NCBI GenBank assembly: GCA_013287235.1 | Contig: JABDEF010000038.1 | Span: 1-13,360 of the forward strand | DNA from: Gammaproteobacteria bacterium | Lineage (GTDB): Bacteria; Pseudomonadota; Gammaproteobacteria; DSM-16500 | DNA: 13,360 nt | Reading direction: 5' to 3' | In this document: piece after piece, positions 7,371-13,360 of the stretch | Numbering within the stretch: the stretch's first letter is position 1 | How the letters are laid out: every line of letters starts with the position of its first letter | Translations under genes and position numbers: made by a program | The notes under the pieces: model-generated | Seen by the model: only the letters and a program-made list of their open reading frames with translations | Told to the model about the DNA's origin: nothing | Database searches by the model: none

Positions 7371-8122
7371 TTGAGTGCTTCGCTCTGTGTATGGGTAAAA
7401 AAATATTCTTTCAAAATTTGAGATACCTTAAACCCCATTTTTTCATACAGTGGCTGTCCCATTGATGAAGTATAAAGAACAACATAAGAAAGATTGTGAT
7501 CCTTCGCTACCTCAAGGCAAGCTTGGACGGCAGCACGACCCAATCCTTTTCGTCGAAATTGTGATAGAGTGCTCATAGCATATATCCCTGCAATGTCATT
7601 ATCACAATATACTAAGGATGTTGCAGCGGGAATATCGTTGTAATAAATTAGAAATGGAATGTCTCCCGCTATTTGAATCAACGGCTCAAAAAACTCCTTA
7701 AGATCAGCGGCGCTAATCTGAAAAGTTTCCGATGCAACCTGGGTCCAAAGATCAAGTTCCTCATTTGATTTAGCTATTTTAACTAGAATATTCGATGGAT
7801 ATTTGTCAAATGTGTACTTATCTAAACATAAAATCATTTCTGGCGATAGCTCAGGACCTTTAAATCCTGAGTCAAGTAGATTTTTATCGTTTTGTTCTGT
7901 TGTTAACAACCAAGAAAAAGAATGAGATGGGAAAAATAATTTTATTTTTTCTATATTTTCTGGAGTAGGATCACCCTAAACAGTATTAACCAGTGGAATG
8001 TGTGCGCCAGATTTTAATGCTAGAAGAGTATTTTCTTCTAAAATATCCCATCCAGGAGTTGTGGTCATTTTTTTCATCGCATCGTGAAAATTTTTCTTTT
8101 GGATATCTTTTGGTAAATTCAT
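7367..8122 (-). pseudogene. GNAT acetyltransferase with N-terminal extension, interrupted by an in-frame TAG at codon 49
   Basis: From the ATG at 8122 the frame runs MNLPKDIQKKNFHDAM to ALKSGAHIPLVNTV, then a TAG at 7976-7978, then 202 more codons to a TGA at 7367-7369. The part after the stop reads GDPTPENIEKIKLFF without any shift, so the two pieces are one gene. The C-terminal GNAT domain has its acetyl-CoA loop QFRRKGLGRA at conceptual residues 188-197 and the end motif YEKMGF. The stop could derive from a Trp TGG, since an aromatic residue would fit here, but that is inference. A weak TTG restart at 7909 could still make a 180-residue protein with the GNAT core. The gene follows the upstream GNAT by 31 bases and overlaps the next by four. 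Confidence 0.82.
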
Positions 8123-8153
8123 AGATAGATCGCCTAGTTGGCCTAAATAGATT

Positions 8154-8567
8154 TTACAATCTTTTCCTAAGGAATATTCGTGTATGCTCAAAAATATAGT
8201 TTTTAAACTCACAGATTTTATTATATCCATGCTTCAAGTAAAAACCTTCCGCTTGGTAGTCCATTGTATTTACAGTTGAGAAATAGCATCCTGCTTTGCG
8301 AGACTCATCTTCTGCTGTTTGCAGTAATTTTTTACCAAATCCTTGGCCACGGAGATTATCATTAACCCATAATGTATCAATGTGAATAGAATCAGAATGT
8401 ACCCAGGCGACAACTCCACCATGAATCACGCTATGATCATCTTTCAAAAAAATTGAAAGAGGTCGACCTCTTTCACCCAAAAAATGTTCATTAAAAGCCA
8501 TTAATGATTCATTTAAAACTTCATTATCTTTCGGAAGGGGTTGATAGTCAGGAATTATTTTGTACAT
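8154..8567 (-). CDS. GNAT acetyltransferase, short single-domain type
   Basis: A 137-residue stand-alone GNAT domain. A central strand pair (VVAWVHSDSIHIDTLWVNDN) leads to the acetyl-CoA binding loop LRGQGFGKKLL (72-82). This is followed by YFSTVNTMDYQAEGFYLKHGY, in which a tyrosine in the usual general-acid region is present. The C-terminus (HTRIFLRKRL) is typical of small GNAT proteins and shows it is complete. The ATG at 8567 overlaps the previous GNAT gene by 13 bases, with a GAGGAA further upstream, so translation is probably coupled. The substrate is unknown. Confidence 0.9.
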   Translation of the reverse strand: MYKIIPDYQPLPKDNEVLNESLMAFNEHFLGERGRPLSIFLKDDHSVIHGGVVAWVHSDSIHIDTLWVNDNLRGQGFGKKLLQTAEDESRKAGCYFSTVNTMDYQAEGFYLKHGYNKICEFKNYIFEHTRIFLRKRL

Positions 8568-9115
8568 AATTTATTAAATTCCTCACGATTCATACGATAC
8601 AAAACATGTTTTGAAAGTTTATGATCAGCAGGTAGCTTTGGATGCGCAAAATCTCCATTGATATCTCGCTGCATACCAATTTTTTCCATTACACGAATGG
8701 AACGAATATTAGCAGGCACAGCAAATGAGACAATTTCTTTAAGGCCACATTTATTAAATGCAAAGTCTAAGCATGCTTTTGCACCTTCTGTGGCATATCC
8801 TTTATGCCAATATTCCGACCCCAGCCGCCATTCAATTTCTACTGCTTTGCCAAAAGGTGGATTCCATTTAATTGGGTCTAATCCGATGTACCCTATTAAT
8901 TTACCGCTTGATTTCTCTTCGGCCGCCCAAACTGAATATCCGATTTCATCAAATTGTTTGTTCACAAATGAAATAAAATCGGTTACTTCCTTCATTGTGA
9001 GCGGCCCTGTTAAAAATTCAATCACCTTTGGATCTTGGTTGATTTGAAAATAAGGTTCAATATCCTTATCTTCCCATGTTCTTAATAGTAATCTTTCTGT
9101 TTCAATAATTATCAT
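8555..9115 (-). CDS. GNAT acetyltransferase, RimJ/RimL type
   Basis: A 186-residue Acetyltransf_3 protein close to the family norm. It opens with IETERLLLRTW (4-14), carries EIEWRLGSEYWHKGYATEGA (93-112) with the acetyl-CoA loop HKGYATEG, and ends with ANIRSIRVMEKIGM (135-148). Every hallmark residue of the group is present and the frame is intact. The ATG at 9115 lies three bases after the hydrolase stop at 9119, so it is in the same transcript. Members of this group acetylate ribosomal protein N-termini, antibiotics or other amines; which applies here cannot be told. Confidence 0.94.
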   Translation of the reverse strand: MIIIETERLLLRTWEDKDIEPYFQINQDPKVIEFLTGPLTMKEVTDFISFVNKQFDEIGYSVWAAEEKSSGKLIGYIGLDPIKWNPPFGKAVEIEWRLGSEYWHKGYATEGAKACLDFAFNKCGLKEIVSFAVPANIRSIRVMEKIGMQRDINGDFAHPKLPADHKLSKHVLYRMNREEFNKLCTK

Positions 9116-9118
9116 AAA

Positions 9119-9988
9119 TTAACTCAACTGTGACCATAAAAATTCGAGAACGGATTTTACCACAGCATCTTTGTCCTGCATAAATAATGCATGCCCTACA
9201 TGTGAAATTTGAATTTGTATGGCATGTGGTAGCAAATTTAAAGCATTATTTGCATCTTCATCAGAAATTAAACTACCCTGCTCTTCACTTCCTCGCAAAA
9301 TCAATACTGGGCATGTGATTTTAGGAAATAACTTCTGTACATCGTATTCTTTAACAGTCGCTTCATAGTCATCGATAATCGATGTTAACATGTCCGGATC
9401 ATTTTGATTTAAGCATTCGCCCATAAAATCAAACCAAGGATTATTTTCACCAAATATTTCTTTGGCTTTTATAGGAGTGTCTTTTCCGGGAACTGGCACT
9501 AACATTTCTTTAAGATTTTGCGCAATTAATTGTGAGGAATGCATACGTGCCCAATCACGCCATTGTATTGTCATTTCACGATGTTGATGAAGATGATTGC
9601 ATATCGTTTCAAATGATAAAGGCGAGTCACCAATAATAAGTGCTTTTACCATTTCAGGATAATGCGCTGCTAACATGACACCTACCATTCCACCGAGAGA
9701 ATGGCCAAAAATAATTGTAGGCTTTTTTATAACATTTTTAATAAATGAAATAAGATCAGCTTCATAATCCTGAATTTTATAGCTTTGTGGAACACGACCT
9801 GATTTGCCATGACCACGCAAATCAGGCGCATAGATATGATAATCTTTACTTAAATCAGGAATAATCACTTCAAATGATTGCCATCGAGATGAACCGCCAT
9901 GCAGTAATAAAAATGGTGGTTCATTATCCTGGCTCTCAGCATAATTGATTTTAACGACAGGTGATTGATAAACTTTTTCATGTATCAT
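9119..9988 (-). CDS. Alpha/beta hydrolase translationally coupled to the MerR regulator
   Basis: A soluble 289-residue alpha/beta hydrolase. The oxyanion motif HGG is at 30-32 with PDLRGHGKS at 55-63, the nucleophile elbow GHSLGG has Ser97, and the catalytic His266 lies in SHVGHALF. The acid position in LRGSEEQGS is probably Glu236, where most relatives have Asp; glutamate occurs in some members. The ATG at 9988 overlaps the regulator's TGA as ATGA, which ties its synthesis to the regulator. It may therefore act on the compound the regulator senses, which is an inference. Esterase, lactonase or epoxide-hydrolase-like activity cannot be distinguished. Confidence 0.93.
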   Translation of the reverse strand: MIHEKVYQSPVVKINYAESQDNEPPFLLLHGGSSRWQSFEVIIPDLSKDYHIYAPDLRGHGKSGRVPQSYKIQDYEADLISFIKNVIKKPTIIFGHSLGGMVGVMLAAHYPEMVKALIIGDSPLSFETICNHLHQHREMTIQWRDWARMHSSQLIAQNLKEMLVPVPGKDTPIKAKEIFGENNPWFDFMGECLNQNDPDMLTSIIDDYEATVKEYDVQKLFPKITCPVLILRGSEEQGSLISDEDANNALNLLPHAIQIQISHVGHALFMQDKDAVVKSVLEFLWSQLS

Positions 9989-10716
9989 TTTTTGTTACCT
10001 ATTGCTTTCTCAATCCAGTCAAAAACGTCTTTATTAAAGGGTGAGTTTGGAATTTTTTCCTGCTTATACGCATCATGAACAGCTGATTTTAATTCAGGAT
10101 GATTGCCATATACTTCATCCACAAGCGCAAGCCAGCGCTTAGCTAGACTTTTTCCAATCGGACCTTTTGGATCTTCGTGTAATGCATTTTTAACTTCATC
10201 GATCAGGTTCTGCCAGCGTTCTGTATATTCTGTAATCTCTTTTTCAGAATAACGCTGTTTTAACTCAGCAAATTGTTTAAGTTGATCATCAGTATAAACA
10301 TTCCCTGCCCATGTTTTCTTTAGTTCTTCAGTCATATGATAGACCTCAATTAATTTTACAATGTCATTAAAATCAATTGATCCATTGGTTTCAAATTTCT
10401 TAATTGCATCATCCAACATCTGATTAGCATTTTCTAAATTTATTGCTTGTTGCTGTAAATAATTTTTTTGTGCTCGCAAATGATCAATCGTAGTTAATTT
10501 TTTATTTAACATTTCTTTGATTTTTGCCAAGCTAAATCCAAAAAACTTTAATGCTAGAATCTGCTGCAATTTCAATAGATCAGCCTCAGAGTACAATCGA
10601 TAGCTATTTGGTAAGCGTATAGATGGTTTTAATAAATCAATACGATCATAGTGATGTAAAGTACGAATAGATACTTTCGTCAATTCACTCAATTCTTTTA
10701 CATACCATTGCGACAT
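9985..10716 (-). CDS. MerR-family regulator with TipAS-like ligand-binding domain
   Basis: A 243-residue transcription activator. The N-terminal MerR winged helix (1-70) includes VSIRTLHHYDRIDLLKPS and NSYRLYSEADLLKLQQI. A coiled-coil dimerisation helix covers about 75-115. The rest (about 120-240) looks like the TipAS domain, with a Tyr/Trp-rich helical pattern (TEELKKTW, YTERWQNLIDEVKNAL, KRWLALVDEVYG). Length is close to Streptomyces TipAL (about 253), in which this domain traps thiopeptide antibiotics. The ATG at 10716 has GAGG seven bases upstream, 36 bases after the preceding gene. A CueR-like promoter directly upstream suggests autoregulation and control of the downstream genes. The ligand is unknown. 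Confidence 0.92.
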   Translation of the reverse strand: MSQWYVKELSELTKVSIRTLHHYDRIDLLKPSIRLPNSYRLYSEADLLKLQQILALKFFGFSLAKIKEMLNKKLTTIDHLRAQKNYLQQQAINLENANQMLDDAIKKFETNGSIDFNDIVKLIEVYHMTEELKKTWAGNVYTDDQLKQFAELKQRYSEKEITEYTERWQNLIDEVKNALHEDPKGPIGKSLAKRWLALVDEVYGNHPELKSAVHDAYKQEKIPNSPFNKDVFDWIEKAIGNKK

Positions 10717-10736
10717 CGCTTTTCCTCTTCAACTGC

Positions 10737-10767
10737 AGCTTAAAGTATGACGTTACGTCAAGGTCAA
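10737..10767 (-). promoter_or_regulatory. MerR-type promoter/operator (19-bp spacer) in front of the TipAS regulator
   Basis: On the minus strand, -35 TTGACC (10762-10767) is separated by 19 bases from -10 TAAGCT (10737-10742). The overlong spacer is the hallmark of MerR-family promoters and resembles the CueR-controlled one (TTGACC with TAACCT). The spacer contains a perfect 13-base palindrome, TGACGTAACGTCA (10748-10760), as the likely operator. The site overlaps the stop codon of the upstream nucleotidyltransferase (10753-10755), so it is an internal promoter within a tightly packed block. Alternative -10 choices (CATACT at 10744-10749) exist. Confidence 0.68.
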
Positions 10768-11613
10768 ACAATTTTTAACATTTTCAATTAATACTCGTAT
10801 TTTATTTGCACTATCTAATAATTCGGAGGCATCACGCCCAGACCCAGATAAAATGGTGACAATCATTTCTTTAAATTGAGGGGGCTTTTTTGTGAGGGTA
10901 TCAACTATCATCACTGCACTTTTTTCGTTAATAAAATAACGTTCATTTAGTGCAAAAAGCACCTGTATCAAACAAGCAATGCATCGAAAAAAACAGCCAA
11001 TGACATAAAAAATGTCTTCTCGATTAGCTGCTTTAAGGCTAGTTTTAAGTGAAAACTCAGCTTCCCAAAGGTACTTTTCTATAATTGCCTTTTTAAGCAA
11101 TGGAGGATAAGTTTTCAACCTCTTCTTCAAACTAGCCATTATATCAAAAGGATCATACAATACCTGACAGAAATGAATTTCTGATAAATAAACGTGGTTA
11201 TGAAATCCATGAGGATGGCCGGGATAATAATCACAAGTTGGATTCCCTTCTTCACAATCCGCTACGACCTTATTAACAAAATCAAGATCACGATAAAGTA
11301 AATCGACGGCTTGATTATTAATTGTTAACCACCCACCACCATTTACCCATTTTCCCCATTCACCAAAATCCGTCATTAAGTCGCTCGCATGTCTATCATC
11401 TAATTCGCGAGCCTTATCACGTAATAAATCAATCGAAGGTTTAGAATGTGGATCATAATAAATACCTAAATCAATATCAGAGTCAGGATGTCCCTCACCG
11501 CGTGCAAGTGATCCTCCCAATACAATTGCTTTCACTCCATCAATTTTTTTAAGTGAATTTGCCACTTGTTGGGATAAAGTAAGATGATTATTTAAATTAA
11601 AGTTTGTCGACAT
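10753..11613 (-). CDS. Nucleotidyltransferase-domain protein
   Basis: A 286-residue soluble protein with an N-terminal nucleotidyltransferase fold: GGSLARGEGHPDSDIDLGIY at 33-52 has the GGS loop and metal-binding D46 and D48, and D104 in AVDLLYRD is a plausible third carboxylate. The C-terminal half is helical, as in antibiotic nucleotidyltransferases and in antitoxin-like MNT relatives. A His-rich central stretch (YYPGHPHGFHNHVY) and several cysteines are notable. The ATG at 11613 has AGGA about seven bases upstream and follows the SDR gene by 26 bases. The enzyme may transfer a nucleotide to a small molecule or protein; the target is not evident. No HEPN partner gene is adjacent, which argues against a MNT/HEPN toxin pair. 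Confidence 0.9.
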   Translation of the reverse strand: MSTNFNLNNHLTLSQQVANSLKKIDGVKAIVLGGSLARGEGHPDSDIDLGIYYDPHSKPSIDLLRDKARELDDRHASDLMTDFGEWGKWVNGGGWLTINNQAVDLLYRDLDFVNKVVADCEEGNPTCDYYPGHPHGFHNHVYLSEIHFCQVLYDPFDIMASLKKRLKTYPPLLKKAIIEKYLWEAEFSLKTSLKAANREDIFYVIGCFFRCIACLIQVLFALNERYFINEKSAVMIVDTLTKKPPQFKEMIVTILSGSGRDASELLDSANKIRVLIENVKNCLTLT

Positions 11614-11639
11614 TATTTTTCCTATTCATCCATTCCCCC

Positions 11640-12326
11640 TCAAGGTTCATAAGACGTAGGTGCAATCACCAAATCGCGTATACAAATGCCTTGTGGTTGC
11701 TCATATATCCAAAGTGCAACACGAGCTACATCTATCGGTTCTACTACTTCACTTGCGGGTAAGGTACTTGAAATCAACATAGGAGTCCTAATTTTTGCAG
11801 GCGCGAGATTACAGATACGTATACCATATTTTGCATTAGCCATCCGAAGAGACTCTGTTATACTCTTAACAGCCGCTTTCGTCGCAGCATATACTGCAAA
11901 ATTGAGTCTCGCATTGCGATCAGCAACTGAACTCGTATTAATGATTGTTTCACCTTTTTGTTCGCGCATACGTGATAAAACAATTTCAAGACCATTAATA
12001 ACGCCTTTTATATTCACATTAATCATCGTTTCATTCATTTCATGAGCGACATCAACAAAATCTCCGGCTTTAACAAAACCTGCATTATTACAGAGTAAAT
12101 CAACTGGCCCAAATTTATCTTCAGCCAAATCAATCGCTTTTTTAAAAGCTTCTAGCTCTGTCACATCTACTGATAAACAGAGAGAGTTCGGTAGATTAAA
12201 TTTTTCCATAGCAGCTTGGTTTCGGGATAATAAGCATACTGGATATCCTGCGTGAGAAAAAACGGCTGCCATAGAAGCACCAATTCCCGAACTTGCACCT
12301 GTGATCACAACTAATGATTTATTCAT
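11640..12326 (-). CDS. Short-chain dehydrogenase/reductase (classical SDR)
   Basis: A 228-residue NAD(P)-dependent oxidoreductase. The cofactor motif TGASSGIG is at 9-16, NNAG at 80-83, the structural Asn near 103-105, and the catalytic Ser133, Tyr146 and Lys150 (YAATK) are all present. The likely reaction is reversible carbonyl/alcohol conversion on an unknown substrate. I prefer the ATG at 12326 (MNKSLVVITG) to an upstream start at 12380 because the Rossmann fold begins there and GGGGT lies about eight bases upstream; the longer start would add an unneeded tail inside the preceding ORF. Its start overlaps the end of the small exported ORF by eight bases. Confidence 0.93.
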   Translation of the reverse strand: MNKSLVVITGASSGIGASMAAVFSHAGYPVCLLSRNQAAMEKFNLPNSLCLSVDVTELEAFKKAIDLAEDKFGPVDLLCNNAGFVKAGDFVDVAHEMNETMINVNIKGVINGLEIVLSRMREQKGETIINTSSVADRNARLNFAVYAATKAAVKSITESLRMANAKYGIRICNLAPAKIRTPMLISSTLPASEVVEPIDVARVALWIYEQPQGICIRDLVIAPTSYEP

Positions 12327-12549
12327 GAGTATACCCCGCTGGCCAGTGATAAGTATCTGCAACATTAGAAATAATCTCAAGAATGTGATAGGTTTTCATG
12401 CTATCAATGATACGAGTATTTAAAAATTGATTTTCTCTTGGTGATTTTGATACATTTTTTTTAGAAAGAATTTCATTCGTCAAAGCTTGTGATGGTGAAT
12501 ATATCAACAGAGTAATCAGGCAAATCAATATATTAAAAATGGCTTTCAT
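12319..12549 (-). CDS. Small exported hypothetical protein, first gene of the minus-strand block
   Basis: A 76-residue ORF from the ATG at 12549, with AGGA nine bases upstream. The first 22 residues form a typical Sec signal peptide: a Lys, a hydrophobic stretch (AIFNILICLITLLIY) and SPSQA as the cleavage site. The mature part is about 54 residues, polar, with no cysteine and no motif I know; it contains a HWPAGY stretch near the end. Its stop overlaps the SDR start by eight bases, which suggests translational coupling. The function is unknown. It could be a truncated remnant of a longer secreted protein. Confidence 0.6.
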   Translation of the reverse strand: MKAIFNILICLITLLIYSPSQALTNEILSKKNVSKSPRENQFLNTRIIDSMKTYHILEIISNVADTYHWPAGYTHE

Positions 12550-12552
12550 CAA

Positions 12553-12768
12553 ATGGGTTCCTATTAAACATCACCCTATAATACCAATAATTAATATGGA
12601 ACAACTCATGATAATGAATATTCTCCTTTATTCTTCTTGTTACTCAACTGTACCAAAATTGTAGCAAACCCACCTAAAATATCGTTGATTTAGATCGGTT
12701 TTAGTAGATTTTTTGTACGCCAATACATCGTAAGGTATTGATTTTAAAATAAATTAATTTTACCATTT
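12553..12768. other. Intergenic region between the minus-strand block and the tRNA remnant
   Basis: Very AT-rich, with no credible gene. A weak minus-strand promoter could start the block: TTGTTC (12599-12604) with TATTAT (12578-12583) at a short 15-base spacing, or TATAGG at 18 bases. A tiny ORF of 12 codons on the minus strand (MSCSILIIGIIG) follows an AAGGAG, but the spacing is poor. No integrase fragment is recognisable. If the tRNA fragment is an attachment site, this is the terminal part of the element. Confidence 0.3.
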
Positions 12769-12817
12769 CTGGCTTCGAACCAGGTGGTCGGGAGTTCGAA
12801 TCTCTCCGGTCGCGCCA
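12769..12817 (+). tRNA. 3' fragment of tRNA-Arg(UCG), probable attachment-site remnant
   Basis: These 49 bases correspond one-for-one to canonical tRNA positions 28-76. The anticodon stem CTGG/CCAG encloses the loop CTTCGAA (U33 present, anticodon TCG, Arg). A five-base variable segment TGGTC follows, then a T-arm GGGAG/CTCTC around TTCGAAT, the acceptor strand CGGTCGC, discriminator G and encoded CCA. Upstream bases show no D-arm and no matching 5' acceptor strand (GCGACCG expected), so it cannot make a tRNA. Such 3' duplicates arise when an element integrates into a tRNA gene. With this orientation the element would lie to the left and older chromosome to the right. Confidence 0.85.
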
Positions 12818-12944
12818 TATGAATCAATAAAATCTGATGAAAAAATTATGCCAGGAACTTCAGAGCACTTCTTAATATAATAACGCCATTCTCAACTTTA
12901 ATAATATAATTGATGTAGGGTGGCCAAAGTCGAGTTAAAACGAA

Positions 12945-13360
12945 TTAATAATTTCTCAGTATATCCGCAATGTCTTTGGCTGGGTCTTCTTCTTCATTCA
13001 TCACTCCTTGTAACAACATCGTATGGTGACATTGACCCGGTAATATTTTTTTAGAAGCCTAACATCCATTTTGTTGTAATTTTTTAAAATAAGCCTCCGA
13101 ATCGCTGCGCATACCATCAAATTCACCAATTAATAGCGTGGTCTTGGGTAATTTTGAAATATTTTCCGCATAATAAGGTGAGTAAATTGGTGAACGAAGC
13201 TGCTCTTCATTGAGACCCCATAATTCATAAATATGATTCACCGCTTCGCGAGACACCATCAAATCTTGGACTTCATACTCAGCATATTCGCGCTTTTTCA
13301 TTAAGGCGTCATAAGCGCCATTCAGCAAAATTTGCTGGGAGATGGAAAATTTGGCGTTAT
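12945..13360 (-). pseudogene. Alpha/beta hydrolase (fold-3 like), C-terminal part, interrupted by an in-frame TAG
   Basis: The frame enters from the right edge (AKFSISQQIMLNGAYDAL), so the N-terminus with the nucleophile serine is outside the window. SPIYSPYYAENISKLPKTTL and LIGEFDGMRSDSEAYFKKL match the esterase/lipase-like fold-3 pattern, with the Asp of GEFDGMRSD as probable catalytic acid. After QQNGC a TAG (13059-13061) interrupts the frame. The same frame then continues for 37 codons, including LPGQCHHTML with the expected catalytic histidine, to a TAA at 12945-12947. Truncation at the TAG would remove that histidine and so should inactivate the enzyme. It lies beyond the tRNA remnant and may belong to the resident chromosome or another element. 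Confidence 0.8.

Noticed and set aside
10753..11613. MNT/HEPN toxin-antitoxin pair
   Set aside because: The nucleotidyltransferase is much longer than a minimal MNT antitoxin and neither neighbour is a HEPN protein.
3452..12549. Integron gene-cassette array (GNATs, nucleotidyltransferases and hydrolases are common cassette genes)
   Set aside because: Many neighbouring genes overlap or are only a few bases apart, leaving no room for attC sites, and no repeated recombination sites or integron integrase are visible.
12543..12640. Twelve-codon minus-strand ORF (MSCSILIIGIIG) as a leader peptide for the block
   Set aside because: AAGGAG is about 12 bases from the ATG, too far, and there is no associated hairpin.
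12769..12817. Functional tRNA-Arg gene
   Set aside because: The D-arm, the 5' acceptor strand and one base of the anticodon stem region are absent upstream; only positions 28-76 are present.
4376..13061. Reassignment of TAA or TAG to a sense codon
   Set aside because: Both TAA and TAG occur in the broken genes, and TAA, TAG and TGA all serve as normal terminators of intact genes here (for example TAG at 3413-3415). A genetic code change is unlikely; occasional readthrough is not excluded.
1..13360. CRISPR array, insertion sequence or transposase
   Set aside because: No regularly spaced repeats, terminal inverted repeats or transposase-like frames were seen on either strand.

Overview
The window is AT-rich bacterial DNA with short intergenic gaps and clear Shine-Dalgarno sites. 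It carries families common in accessory regions of Gammaproteobacteria: a LysR/DHA2-MFS pair, many GNAT acetyltransferases, nucleotidyltransferases and a MerR-TipAS regulator. The low GC content and gene mix would fit a Legionella-like or related gammaproteobacterium. That is an impression from composition and gene content; no marker gene here settles it.

Layout. (1) Positions 1-997: a plus-strand protein of unknown function, open to the left edge. (2) 1086-3415: a divergent LysR regulator and 14-TM drug:H+ antiporter sharing a short control region with a LysR-type box. (3) 3452-12549: a long, densely packed minus-strand block. In transcription order it encodes a small exported protein, an SDR oxidoreductase, a nucleotidyltransferase, a MerR/TipAS-type regulator, an alpha/beta hydrolase, four GNAT acetyltransferases, a second alpha/beta hydrolase and a small P-loop NTPase. 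A gap of about 245 bases with a putative leader follows, then an AadA-like nucleotidyltransferase and a GrpB-GNAT fusion. (4) 12769-12817: the exact 3' part (canonical positions 28-76) of a tRNA-Arg(UCG) gene with no 5' half, which looks like the attachment-site remnant of an integrated element. (5) 12945-13360: the C-terminal part of another alpha/beta hydrolase, running off the right edge.

How the parts may work together. The long block looks like a collection of small-molecule-modifying enzymes (acyl transfer, nucleotidyl transfer, hydrolysis). An internal CueR-like promoter in front of the MerR gene, and a 4-base ATGA overlap between that regulator and a hydrolase, suggest that a ligand-sensing TipAS domain switches on the downstream half. 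A resistance or detoxification role is an inference; no substrate can be read from the sequence.

The most unusual feature is decay by nonsense codons. Four genes (GrpB-GNAT, the AadA-like enzyme, one GNAT and the right-edge hydrolase) each carry one in-frame TAA or TAG. In each case the reading frame continues afterwards with family-like sequence, and I saw no frameshifts. This pattern fits recent inactivation of several genes; sequence errors or stop readthrough are alternatives.
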